Below, one piece after another: positions 23,869 through 35,868 of a stretch of 64,000 nt of DNA. Each line of letters opens with the position of its first letter. Position 1 is the first letter of the stretch. Location: contig CAWZYM010000115.1 in NCBI GenBank assembly GCA_963966185.1, forward strand, positions 67,001-131,000, given 5' to 3'. The notes beneath the pieces were generated by a model. That model was not told the origin of the DNA, did not search any database, and worked only from the letters and a program-made list of their open reading frames with translations. Source of the stretch: Rhabditoides inermis (lineage: Eukaryota > Nematoda > Chromadorea > Rhabditida > Rhabditidae). Both the position numbers and the translations under genes were made by a program.

Positions 23869-24635
23869 TTTTCGCGGTTTTCTTCCCACTCACTTTGCTC
23901 AATATCTTCGGAGAGACTATGATCAAAGCAGCACTACGAAGAACTTTCCGATGAACCCCAACTTAACCTTAAACTAATTAATAATACATTCAGTTCGTAG
24001 TGTGTATGATTAAAACAGTAATTCTCATTGTTTCTTTGATTGTATACCATGTCTTGTGTGACTCTCGGTTGTAGAGGCATTGTCTAGTGACCCAGTTTGG
24101 TTATCTGGTAGTTCAATTTTACATAAATGTCATTTGTTTGTAATTATGAGTTAATACCTTTCTTTCTTCTCCGAACGACTCATGTCTGCTGACAAACATC
24201 AGGAGTGTGGTGTGCTTTGCCGTTTTTGCCATTTTTGTTTCTTGTTTTGTGGCTTCACAGAAAGCGGGCTGGGCAACCATCCGTGATTCCGTTATTCCGT
24301 GAAACGTGATTTTCTATTAGGATTTGCAGTGTTAACGTGAGAGCATCAACAAGAAAAACACTCGTTTTTGTACAGCGTCAATCTGTTTCCAAATAGTTAG
24401 GCTTATTGTAGTTTCTGAACTGTAAATTGCTTCACATAGAGTGTAGTTTAGGTCACAGATGCCGATGGTGACCAAACTGATATCAGAGATACCCTACGAG
24501 GTCACTAGTCGAAAACCGTTTTCAAATCCACAAAACCGGCCACACGTTTCGAGATATTTACGTTTCCAAATTTTGAGCTAAACTGTGTGGATTGCTTTTG
24601 CGGCCTATCACTCTTTTCGCGCGAGCTGTTAAACA

Positions 24636-24690
24636 GCGGCGGTGCCTAATGGATAAAGCGGTCGTCTGTCATAAGCCAGGTTGTGAGTTT
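24636..24690 (+). repeat. tRNA(Arg)-like remnant
   Basis: GCCTAATGGATAAAGCG resembles the D-arm and box A of tRNA-Arg, followed by a box-B-like GGTTGTGAGTTT. The arms do not close into a full cloverleaf and the box B lacks TTCGA, so it is a pseudogene or SINE head, not a functional tRNA. Confidence 0.5.
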
Positions 24691-25384
24691 TTTTGCCGAT
24701 TCTCTCCGAGCTATACTTCTCGGTTGTAGAGGCATTGTCTAGGCAGCCAGTGTGTAAGAGCAGCGAGGGCGGGGTCAATCCGCCTGTCGCCCACGCGAGA
24801 GAGATCAGAAGCTTATGAGACTATATATGGTTGCTGATGAAGGATATTCTCTGAGTGTTCTATCAGAAACCATTCAGAAATGTGAACTCCTGGATGACAA
24901 GCCTAATAACCATTTACAAATAAATACCCCTTTGAACATGTGCACCAAGAACAACCGCTGCTGCGAGGGCTTGTGATATCCGCACCATCGTCGTTTTACA
25001 TGGTAGTGCATGCAGTGGCCGTCCAGTATCAGATTAAACGCAATGTAAAGGTGCCTTTTTTCTTTTTTTTTCTTCTTTTTTTTCGCCACGTTGTCCTCCA
25101 TTTCCCCCGGGGCACATAAACGTGCAATAACCCACACGGTTGGTGCTAGTGTTGAGTTGACGCGATGCACTTTATAGGCCGAGATGTACTTTGACGGTTG
25201 ACGACGCGCGTCAAACCCCGTACAAAGCATCGTTGCACTCCCTATCTTCTAGCGCGAGGTTTGACGCGCGCGTCAAGCGTCAAGGTATATCAAGTCTTAA
25301 TTTCAATCAAGTCTTAAAGGAACAGTCGCGACTTAATTCTGCAACTAGCTCTCTTGAACGCGCATTACCACTCATGCAAAACAT

Positions 25385-25458
25385 TTGCCTTAGACAGGAC
25401 TCGAACCTGGCGAGGTCTGTGCCCCTACGGCGCACACACGCACTGAGCCACATAGTAA
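25385..25458 (-). repeat. tRNA-derived sequence, degenerate
   Basis: On the minus strand it has box A TGGCTCAGTGCG and box B GGTTCGAGTCC, 43 nt apart as in a tRNA, and a mostly intact T-stem. The acceptor stem (TACTATG against CTAAGGC) does not pair, so it is a tRNA-derived SINE head or pseudogene. Confidence 0.6.
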
Positions 25459-25700
25459 GTGAACGAGCATCTTTCGTCTGGGATTATGTGTTATATCGCC
25501 AGTTCTGCAGTATTGAAGAGTTCAACGGAATGGAAGTCGTGGCGGGACCAATTTTGAGTTTGAAAAAAAATGTTGCAACAGCGAGTTGCAACATTTGAAA
25601 GCAACGGATAATCGTTGTTCTTTCTCACAAATCGATTGAGATTTGGGTTAATATGATTCTTTCGACCATTCCGAGTCAAAAATAAGTCGCCAGTGTACCT

Positions 25701-26005
25701 TTAAAGGGAATGTACACTCTGAATTTCGAAGTTGAGTTAGCACCAGGATGAGAAAATATGATGAAAATGATGCACTTTTGCCAATAAAACAATGTGTCGG
25801 AGAAACCTTTAAATCTGTGAAAAGTTCTGTTGAACATTGAAAATTGGCACCAATTTTGGCATTTTGACACATTTTGCGCTCAATTTTATCGGCTCGGCGG
25901 CATTTTCAACAAATAGTTATTCTGGCAAAACTGCATCGTTTTCATCATGCTTTTACATGCCGGTGCTAATTTCACTTCTAAATTCAGGGTGTACACTTCC
26001 TTTAA
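25701..26005. mobile_element. TTAA-bounded MITE
   Basis: Terminal inverted repeats starting TTAAAGG and continuing GTACACYCTGAATTT at both ends (25701-25727 and reverse complement 25979-26005); the sub-terminal segments near GTTAGCACC / GGTGCTAA also pair. Ends coincide with TTAA, the usual piggyBac-type target. About 305 bp, A+T-rich, non-coding. Confidence 0.75.
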
Positions 26006-26211
26006 TTTCACAGAGTCCGGTATCCCACCCTCGTTTCTTTCTTAATTTGTGTTTATTTATCTTGCTCTCATTATTACAACACCCCTTCCTCCTTCACACC
26101 CCGTTTCATCTGTTTTGTAATAGGTATGAGCCCCCATAAGTAGCTGATTGTTTACACCAATTAACCTAGGACCAGCTCCATATTTGCCATGTCCGCTATA
26201 TTCACATATTA

Positions 26212-27229
26212 AAGAGGGCGCGCAGCGCCCTCTCTTTTGGCTCAGGATAGGGCTCGCGCCAGAATTTTCAAGAAGCTCTATCCAAAAATCATGTTAGCAG
26301 GAATGTGAACTCATCCATTTCATGTTAGTTAGATTCGCACGGGTCCGTAGGCCAGATCACTAATTGATGGCATCTTTGTATCTTTTCTCCGAAAGAAGTT
26401 ATGAGCGATCTCGCGCACCCATGAGGTGAGAGGCTAGCGTGTGGGTGGGTGGATGTCGTGTCCGGTAACGCTGACTCTCTGCCGAAAGCGTACTCTCTCG
26501 GCGTTTTCTGCGCGTGTTCTCCAACTACCACTTTGAGTGTAGTTCGCCTCGCCGCCGCCAGCGTCTAACTCGCGCCGGGTTTGCGTTGTTTTGGGTTCCC
26601 GTCGCTCTGGCTAGCTCTCTCTCCCGGCAGGCGGGCAGGGCGCGCAGAAAATCGCGAGAGAGCACGCTGTCGGGTGAGAGCGCAGACATACACTTACACA
26701 ACGGCGACCGTAATTCAGAGAAGTGTCGATTAGAATTGTTTCTATACAATACCAACAAATTGAGTTACATATACACGCAACATTGTGCGTCACATCATAA
26801 CATGTATCACATAATAGTTCTATGCGTACTAATTAACGACAGAGCTTGGGAATCAGATCAGAAAAAGAAGAAATTTCTATGAAGTTCAACAAAAGCACAT
26901 ATATTATCTGTTAAAAAGTACTTGCGTAAAGCTATTAAGTTTGTCTTGACCCAATTCAACAAAAGCGCATGCATAAAACGTTTACAAATACTAACACAAA
27001 CCTGCGCATAACGGACAGTGGACACTAACAGATGAAATATAACAATACAAATGAATAACGTCATGAGAGAGAGAGAAGACGGAGAGAGAGAAGAGAGGAG
27101 AGAAAGAGAGGGGGGAAAGAGAGAGGCGCAGGTTTGTTTTAGTATTTGTAAACGTTTTATGCATGCGCTTTTGTTGAATTGGGTCAAGACAAACTTAATA
27201 GCTTTACGCAAGTACTTTTTAACAGATAA
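26212..27229 (-). mobile_element. Composite fold-back element, copy 2 (inverted)
   Basis: Reverse-oriented relative of 13421-14567. Its fold-back arms are 26900-27009 and 27125-27229 and share TGTAAACGTTTTAT and AAGTACTTTTTAA with copy 1. The GC hairpin near 26214-26238 and the flank up to 26598 match the far end of copy 1. Middle parts have diverged and the simple repeat in the loop differs. Confidence 0.75.
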
Positions 27230-27614
27230 TTAGTGTATGTTATGTCACGGCAGATAATCATTAAATAATATATTTCGGCCTTAGGATTACAGTTGTGCGT
27301 GTTTAGTATGTATGGTTCAAATCCCCCCATTCCGCTCGGTGACTTGTTGTAGGTTCCGTGTTATTGAAATTAAACTTCCGATTACAATTTATCAAGAAAA
27401 TAAGCAAACTCACTCCATTCCAATATTCCAAACAATACCACGTCGCAACACCTTTATCCCAAAACTATACATCTTTTTCAAATACACTCTGATTCAACGC
27501 ACTCCACGACTAGTTAGTGAACGAAAGTGAGGGATACTACACAGGAATGGTACAGAATTATATATTATACAAACATGTTGTAAAAAAAACACGAGGTCAG
27601 CTCACCGCCGCCAT

Positions 27615-30600
27615 CTAGCGCTGGGAGCTGTTGATGATCTCGAGTATGCGGATGAACAGGTTGATAATGTCCATGTAGAGGGTGACGCAGGCGAGAATGT
27701 AGTCCTCGGGCGAGAGGTGGTTCATGATCATGTCGATGTCGATGATGAGGAAGAAGCAGAACACCGCCGCCCCAGCCACGTTCACAAAGAAGTTGAACGC
27801 CGGCGACTGCAGCACGATCTGCAATCCGAAATCCGACTAGTCCAACAAGGAACTAATCAAATATCAAAAATCTTCAAATATCGACTTGAAAAAAACGAAG
27901 TTGAAAAAAAACTTGCGCACCTGGAACATCATGGCCATCATGAGCACCCCGGCCAGGGAGAAGGTGAGCGCGTAGTGCTGCACAAAGTCGCGCTTCGACT
28001 GCAGCGTGTACACGAACAGGCCTGCAGCGATTCGTCGGCATGAGAGACATGACAGATAGAGGATCAGAGGAGAGGCCTACTGTGTGCTTCATATCGTCAT
28101 GATTGTCATGTTCAGATATAACGATTGCGGATAAGCAATTGATTGATTGATTGATCAGCCTGCACCCACCAATGACGATGGACGCGGTGAGCACGACCGC
28201 CTCGAGCACCACGGCCAGGTCATAGAGCGACACTAAACGTGTGGTAAGTATCTTCAAAACAATTTCTTTGAAACGTTTTCGAAGAAAGTGGTCGTTACTT
28301 GAAAGCGCAGTCAGTCTCTTCGAAACAGCCTCTTCGCAACTACCAAAGGCCGTTTCGAAGTGACTGTCCACTATTTCATAATCCCAGAACGCACCGACAA
28401 CTCCGAGCGTGAGGGCCTGGACGACGGTGAAGGAGGCGAGGAGGACATAGTTGAGGGGCACGTTGCGCGCGTGGATGTGCAGCGCCACGATCAGACCCAA
28501 CGAGCCGACCAGCGACAGCAGCAGCACCCACGACCTGCAATGTGGGTTTGGTCAGTCACTCATCAACAGGATATTTGGTCGTTTCTCAAGGCGAACGCTC
28601 ATTCCCAGCGCTAACCAAAACATCTCTCATGCATTCAATATGTACATGAATATGCGATTCTGTATAAACATTTGATTTGTTTTGTAGGCGTTTCGATGTC
28701 AGTTGCTTGGTGAGTTTCGAAGGAACTGGCCGCTACTCAACACTCACATTGTCAGTCACACAGACTGCTCATACAACACTTCCTGCACCTCTTATACTTG
28801 TCTTTTTTCATTTCAATGATCAGAGCTTGTCGTTTTGTTTAGTCTTGTGAGCACTATCTAATTTCGTGTATCGCACCCAAGCGAGAGTACGTGACTGGTG
28901 GAATGAAGTGTGACTCATTTTGCCTCTGGCCTACTGCCAATCTAGTCGCGCGTGTCAGTAGACGAAAGAAGACGAAAGAAGTCTCAGTCACCAGTCATCA
29001 TCTATTAAGCATTCAAGATGTCAAGATGTACCTTGTGCATATGCTCAAGGTACATCATGGGTGCGCACTTGTGTGCGCTCAAATGCATTAATTCTCGGTG
29101 CCGGTGCGCAATTTTTTAGGAATCAAGTGCGTCAGAGAAATTGATATGTGATACGTCTTAGTTAATATTTTCCGTGACTTCCAGTATGCCAACGCTAACT
29201 GATCGGATCTCTCTCAGAAGGGATTTCCTGTTTTCATTTTTCTCCACAACTACACTACACACAGTCATATAGCAATAACGCAAACGCGGAAATAGTGATA
29301 CTAAAATTACTAAACCGCATCACATATCATCATTTTTGCAACGCTACTAGCCACTTTTCGCTCCAAGTCGCACGGACGCTTCGAATCAAGATAAATATAC
29401 ACGCAATTTGTCCGTTTCCGGAATGCATTAAGATGCGAGCTCTCACCCAGCAACCTCACTGATATAAAAGCTACGAGCCACTTTTCTTTTCAAAAACACC
29501 TTGCTTACCAGGCAAGTCCGACATCATCACGACAAAAATAGCAAGACTCGTCCTGTCACTAGCTAGTAGCTAGTCTCTCCATCTCCTCACATATATATAC
29601 ACATTCTGGGAACCTTCTCATTGGCCGCCTCCTTATTCGCACCACTCACGCAATCCATCCATCCGCCTCCGGTCATGCCCCCCAAAGATGCCACCTGCCT
29701 TCCTCTCCCGTACCCAGAACACATTCGCCTATTACTGAATTCGTGCTCGCTCGTCGTTTGCGCGTTTGTATCGCCATGGTCAATGTCGGCGTTTCAGCAT
29801 GCGTTCCGCCAAAGTGGGTGTGATGGAGCGCATTGAGAAGCTGCATCACGGATCGTCGACCGCCAACAACCACAATAGTCATCCCAAAGACAACGGATCG
29901 ACCGACTTGAGCAGGTCAGAGTGCAGTTTAGCTATTGGAGTGTGCTTACTGCTTACGCCCAACTTTTAGGCGAATTTCTGATCTGTCGGGCAGTGAGTCT
30001 ATTCACAGCCACGAGGAGAAGGAGCGTGAAAAGTTGTACACTCGGTGAGTGCATTGAATTATCGAAATCTCTATCCAATATCCAACACGCATGTTTTAGA
30101 AAAGAATTGAAAGAGTACCGACAACTCTTCAACATGTTTGATATCGATGGTTCCGGAGCAATCGGTAATGAGGAGTTGAAGCAGGTACGTATTCAGACAA
30201 CTTTATTTTTGACGACACTCATGACCTCTTTTTCAGGCGATATTGAGTATCGGCATGCACGCAAATGCGACGGAAATCGATGATATCATTAAGGAGGTGA
30301 GTTATCGCCAGATGCACCTGACACGCAATTCGAGCATTAGCCTGGAAGAGTTCCAATGTCGCGTGCTTGTGGATTTTCCATAAACAAATTACTCCACGTT
30401 ATCGTATCGCTTAATCGCACCGGAAACACTGCTAGAAAAATGTGCAATTTTTCAACGAATAGCCTACTAGGAACTAAAAGAATCTGCCTCTCAGACGTTC
30501 TGATGAACCTAGGAATCGCGAAAAAAAAAAAAAGAGATTTCACAATCGAATGTTCAGGTGGATGCTGACGGAAATGGCGAGATCGACTTCGACGAGTTCT

Positions 30601-32359
30601 GTACGTGCATGAAAAAGTCGCAAAAACTGATGAAGAGCACAAACGAGGAGCTGATCCGCGAGTGCTTCGACATATTCGATCAAGACGGAAACGGCGTGAT
30701 CACCGAGAACGAATTCAAGGTGCGACCATATACCACATTTCCACATGATCTGTATAGCATGCCTTCATGAATATTAGCGTTCCGAGAAAACCGAGTAGCC
30801 GAACTACAGCCAAGTCCAACGTGCTGGAATAATTCATTCGGTCATGCTCATTTCAGTATATCGCGCGAGAAATCGGCGGGTTTTCGGACGAATTGGCAGA
30901 GAAGGTCTTCCGCGAGCTGGACGTCTCGTCAAACGGTCATCTGTCGGCGGATCAGTTCGCGACGGTGGTGGAGGAGTACTTGCTGTCCGAGCCGACAGTC
31001 AACGAGATCGACGAGTTCTCGCCAAAGCCTCGCCATTCTAGCGAGGAGGATAGGAGTGATACGGACGACAGCTCATGATCCTTGATGGCTTTGTAAGTTC
31101 CTCGATTTCTCAACCTCTCAACACAACTCATCGTCTTCCAATTCTCGTGCATACGTTGTATATATATTTTCGTATGTGTACATACTGTCGCTACTCGATA
31201 AACAAGGTGAATGCTGGGGTATTAATAATCCCCTAGTGTACGTTGGTCAAAAAACATTAAACGCAATTGATTGAAAAATGCGAATGTTATAGTCGCTGGG
31301 TATAGGTTAAAGTAAAGGTATTCCCCAGATACAAGAGATTCACTCTGCGGAGGGGGTCGCTGGGTATAGTATTGAGAAATGAGAATCGAATCGAGGATGA
31401 CTCACTGTTCCTTGATGAAGCCCTGCAGTCCGGGGGTGCAGTAAAGGGCGGCGCAGATGGCGGTCGTCAGAATGATTTGGAACGAGAGTATGCCGAACAC
31501 CTTGCGCAGGAAGGCTGGAAAGGTATTGTCATATAAGCAATTAAAAAAACGTGTAGAAAGAAAAAGAAGAAAGTACTATCAAAGAGAGAGGCAGGTCGGC
31601 GTGCTTAGTGCATAGCCAAGAGCTAACTGATTCTGACTACACTATGGCCGCTGACAGGGTCAATCAGGTACAATGCAAAATGGTCAGACATCGCCCATCC
31701 GGACGAACCCGGACGAAAGTTCCATCCCCGACTCAGTAATCAGCTCACCCAGTCGAATGGACACCTTCTCCGCCGCCACTGTGCCCATCTTCGCCTCCAG
31801 GTTCCGACCCACCTGAAATCAATATTTACTGGTTATGTTTGTTTACTGTTTATGTTTAAATGTTTGTGAATCGAAAGCGATACGCCAACACTCACCATGT
31901 CCTTGGGCCACAGGTTCGTCACGCCGGCCTCGACGCTAAAAAAAGAGTATTGCATGAACACAGAAAAAAGGAGTGTGAAGTCATTTACGAACATCATATA
32001 GCATCATATAGAGCTCAAAGCGGTAAGGAACAAGTGAAGTGTGAAGGATGCGGCTCACTGGTTGTGCAATTATCATTTACAAATATCATCTAGACCTCTA
32101 AGGCGGTGAGGAACAAGTGAAAATGGCTCACTGATTGCGCGTGCCGGGGTACTCCCTCTGCTGGTGCTGTCCACGCGGCGACTCATCGTCCGAGTCGTGG
32201 TCGTAGTTCGACAACAGCCCCACCTCAACCATCATGTTGAAGAAGTGATTAAAATTCAATTCGATTTGGACATGTGACTCATGACAACAACAACATGTAC
32301 ATATGCAAGGTTCAGAAACCGACCTCATCGTCGCGCGGCATGCGCAGTGCCGTCGACAT
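27615..32359 (-). CDS. TMBIM / Lifeguard family (BAX inhibitor-1-like) membrane protein
   Basis: Nine exons, 5' to 3': 32324-32359, 32132-32223, 31896-31935, 31749-31812, 31406-31514, 28395-28534, 28170-28232, 27921-28021, 27615-27818. They give about 282 aa with all phases in agreement. A short acidic cytosolic N-terminus ([10 protein letters not shown]) precedes seven hydrophobic segments. Family landmarks are [12 protein letters not shown] at TM1, [13 protein letters not shown], and the C-terminal [18 protein letters not shown]; Asp residues in IIDIDM and YMDII lie where the family's calcium/pH-sensing Asp pair sits. Expected role: ER or Golgi calcium leak and cell-death modulation. TTTGCAG lies two bases before the ATG. 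The intron 28535-31405 contains a complete EF-hand gene on the other strand. Confidence 0.9.
28074..28157 (+). repeat. ATTG-tailed dispersed repeat copy
   Basis: Matches the reverse complement of 8247-8327 and ends in GATTGATTGATTGATC. Lies in a TMBIM intron. Confidence 0.55.
29823..31078 (+). CDS. Calmodulin-like EF-hand protein nested in TMBIM intron
   Basis: Six exons in phase (29823-29914, 29970-30044, 30100-30184, 30237-30296, 30558-30719, 30857-31078) encode about 231 aa: a 60-aa polar extension, four EF-hands and an acidic Ser-rich tail ending SDTDDSS. Calcium loops: EF1 [14 protein letters not shown]2 [12 protein letters not shown] and EF3 [12 protein letters not shown] have the expected Asp/Asn and final Glu. 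EF4, [12 protein letters not shown], ends in Gln instead of Glu and probably binds calcium weakly or not at all. The protein is a calcium sensor of the calmodulin/centrin type; its target is unknown. The start is the ATG before IEKLHH; no splice acceptor abuts it, so a further 5' exon is possible. The 3' UTR has two Pumilio-type motifs near 31157 and 31177. Confidence 0.85.
31157..31184 (+). promoter_or_regulatory. Two Pumilio-consensus motifs in EF-hand 3' UTR
   Basis: TGTATATA (31157-31164) and TGTACATA (31177-31184) both fit UGUANAUA and lie 79-106 nt after the stop codon. Binding is inference. Confidence 0.4.
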
Positions 32360-33062
32360 GTCTGCAAAATATGATTATTGTAAAAACAAAACTTTAATTA
32401 TAATTAACGATCGAAAGACAAATGTTATCACGCGATTGCGAAAGAAACAGTCCATGAGGAATTGTACAGGGGCAGGTGTGTTGGTATGACAACAGTGACT
32501 TTCCGGCCACCTTTTACGTGGAAGTGGCGAATTCGGAGAACAATGCGAGGTGCAGGTGAGAAACGTGACGCAGCGAGCACAACAATCGCCCAGTCGATCG
32601 ATCGTATCGCATCGCACTTGTCGCTCTATCGCCCGCTCGCCCGGCGGCGACGTGCGTTCACAAAAACCAATGTAGTAGTGTGAGAATTATAATAATATGA
32701 AGTTATAGAACTGACAAGAACGCAGAGAACAAAATACACACAAAAACAAAAAACTATACTATGAAGAAGAAAGATCAGCTGATGTGTCGAAAGTGCGATG
32801 CGTGGGCGGGGCGGCGCACTGATTGTCTGCAGAGCGCGTATTTCTTAAAAGTTTTCAGTGGAGCACCACCTGTGGTGAAAAAGAACAATTAATTTCTGAT
32901 AAAGAAACACACGCGTATCAAGATTTTCGTAATATTTTATCGTCAAACAATACAAGCGAGGGATATACTCGTTGATATTTACAATGGGCGGGCAAACGAC
33001 CTATCTACTGGCACTATCGAATGGTGAGCAACATACAAACAAATGATATTCTCTCTGGCTTC
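32360..33062. other. Intergenic between TMBIM 5' end and IDH 3' end
   Basis: No coding signal. Should hold the TMBIM promoter and the 3' UTR of the IDH gene. Confidence 0.5.
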
Positions 33063-33403
33063 TTACAGTTTGAACTTGTTGATAACAGCGTCGGCGAACT
33101 CGGGCGTAGTGGCGTACCTGAACAAGAATTATATGATTTGTCCAAACTCCATTCTTTGAAAGTTATGTTCACATCAGAGCCATAAAAAGTTTCTTCGGAT
33201 TCACAAGAATGTGAATTGTTATCTTTTCTCCACAAAGTGTTGCTCGACTATGTTATGTTGCAGGATTGAAGTTTTATGATAACGTTCGGTATGTGCTACT
33301 CACCCTCCAAGATCGCGGGTGCGCACCTTACCGTCCCTGATCACACCCTCAACCTGCAGAGAGGAGGGTATCGATGAAGAGAAGTAGAGAGGGGGGGGGA
33401 GAG

Positions 33404-33454
<51 letters not shown>

Positions 33455-34530
33455 ACCCACCGAGTCGCGCAGTGCGTTTCCGTAGTTATCGAGGTGCAGG
33501 TGGTTGAGCATATTGGCGGCGCACAGGATCATAGCCGACGGATTCGCGATTTGACTAAAACGAAACTTTCCTATTATTTTTACATTTCCCATGTACTGAC
33601 TACTGACTTAAACTGAGTATGAAAGTGAGAGAATAAAAATAGCATATAAAAACTACGCACCGTCCCATGGCCTGCTGGAAGGAGTGCTTGCTTCCGGGCT
33701 CGAAGATGACGTAGTCGCTGCCGATCGACTGCCCCGAGACCACGCCCGCGCCGCCCACCAGACTGAAAAGAATCGTTACTCGAGAGACCACACGCAGGTT
33801 CTTTGCAAAGTATTGCTCTATTCTCAAAAGTTGGTTAGTCGCGCACTGTTGGATGTATTGGAAGAAGACAGAAAAACAACTTTCGGCAAAGTCTACTTTT
33901 GGCAACAGCGTGCGAAACAAGAGAGGCAGACGGTAGGACTATGGACACTATGGACTGCGCGCCACTCCTCCAAGAACCAAAGAGGGAAGTGTGTCCCACT
34001 CACCCAGCGGCCAGGTTGTCGATGATGTTTCCGTACAGGTTCGGCATCACCATCACGTCGAACTGCTCCGGGTTGGAGACCTTGAAGACACTCATTTTAT
34101 AGTTCTATGCTCGAAATAAGTTGCGCGCGGTGGGGTAGATCAGAGGAAGGCGAAAAGTCAGCGGGGGGCAATATCGCGCAAAACAAGAGAGGCAGACGGT
34201 TATGGCACCGTATTTCGAACTGCAAGCGAGGTAGGTCGAAAACTATCTCTCTGGCGCAGGCTATATAAGTTTAGATTTCATGAATTAAAAAAGAATGCAG
34301 TTGCTGTCTTTTTTTCAGAATACTCCTGAATTTTGTCGAAACATCGGACATGATTTGCTAATAAAAGGAAAATTAAATATATGAACTTTTTCTCACCAGC
34401 TGCATGCACGTGTTGTCGATGATCATCTGCTCGCACGTGATCTTGGGGTACTGCTTGGCGACCTGGAAGGAAGGACTCTCACTCTCTCTCTCTCCCTCTC
34501 GCTGTCTCTCTGTCTCTCTCTCTCTCTCTG

Positions 34531-34592
<62 letters not shown>

Positions 34593-35112
34593 CTCTCTTT
34601 CTCTCTCCCTCTCTCCTACCTCCTGGCAAGTCCTGAGGAACAGTCCGTCTCCTAGCTTCATGATGTTCGCCTTGTGCACCACAGTGACCTAATCGATGAC
34701 TAATCAATAAGTCGATGATCGATCGATACCTTCTTCCGGTTGTACTTGGTGGCGTAGTCGAAGGCGAACTTGGCGATGCGCTCGCACTTGGCGCGCGTCG
34801 AGATCTTGAGGCACTCGATCACACCTAATCAATAAATCGATAATCAATCGATAATCAATCGATAATCTCACCGGGCACGAGGACGTGTTCGAGGGAGGAG
34901 TACTCTCCCTCGGTGGCCTCCCTGACGATGATAAAGTCGAGCTTCTTGTGGTGGCGCGTCTTGATGCCATCGAGAGACTGAAATGTGTTATTAGAAGACA
35001 ATCATGACTCTCTTCAAAGAGAGTGATAAAGAAAAGAGACAGACAGAAAGAGAGAGAGGGAAAGGGAAAGAGAGAGAGAGAGGAGAGAGAATAGAGAATA
35101 GAGAAGAGAGAA

Positions 35113-35165
<53 letters not shown>

Positions 35166-35823
35166 ACCTTGATGTGCACGAGGTTGGCGAACAGGTCCAT
35201 GCGCCTGCGCAGCTGCATGTTCAGCCCGTGCAGCTCCCCATCCGGCTGGTGCATCGGCGAGTCCTCGATCGCGCCCTGCACATCATAAGTATATTGTAGC
35301 TCCTGCGCATCATACATGCATACTGTAGTTTCCCTTCATCATACGTGTTGTATCATAAATGTTATCAGAATATTGCAACTATCCTACACAAAGTTTCCTT
35401 TTCTGTGATGATGTGTGAAACTTTTTTTATTTCCAAGGGCGTGACTTCAGTGGGCGGTACCTTGAGTGCATCTGATCACTTTAAGTGCTACCTGTCAAGA
35501 GCAGATCAGTATAACTACGCTACCTAACTAACAGGCTGCTGTCCAACCCTTACCTTGAGTGCGACGTGGTTGTTCTTGGTGATGGATGCGATGGCCTCGT
35601 CGATGGAGGCCGAGCGGGAGTAGTGCACCTCGGAGAGGAAGATCTCTGGAAACGGAGAGGACATAGACAGACATGTATGTAGGCTCACAAGACTAAACGG
35701 AGAGAGACAGTCGGAGCTTTTTAAGCAGAACAGCAGGAGAGAAAGTGAATGGGATGAAAAAAATCAGTGATAGCGTTTGTAGTTCAGTTTCATCGAACGC
35801 TCATTCTTGCTATGAAAGGATGA

Positions 35824-35868
<45 letters not shown>

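Larger units (their letters stand above)
23869..27614. other. Repeat-rich intergenic stretch
   Basis: No gene recognised. Contents are the tRNA-like remnants near 24636 and 25385, a 24-bp direct repeat (24064-24087 and 24719-24742), a TTAA-bounded MITE (25701-26005) and the second composite fold-back element (26212-27229). Confidence 0.6.

Noticed and set aside
25385..25458. Functional tRNA gene on the minus strand
   Set aside because: Box A and box B are well spaced but the acceptor stem does not pair and the T-stem has a mismatch.
34404..34707. ORFs encoding long Ser-Leu or Arg-Glu repeats (also at 40783-41212, 41779-42315, 42722-43180, 56349-57066, 63497-63793 and elsewhere)
   Set aside because: They are translations of CT/GA simple repeats lying in introns or spacers, open in several frames and on both strands at once.
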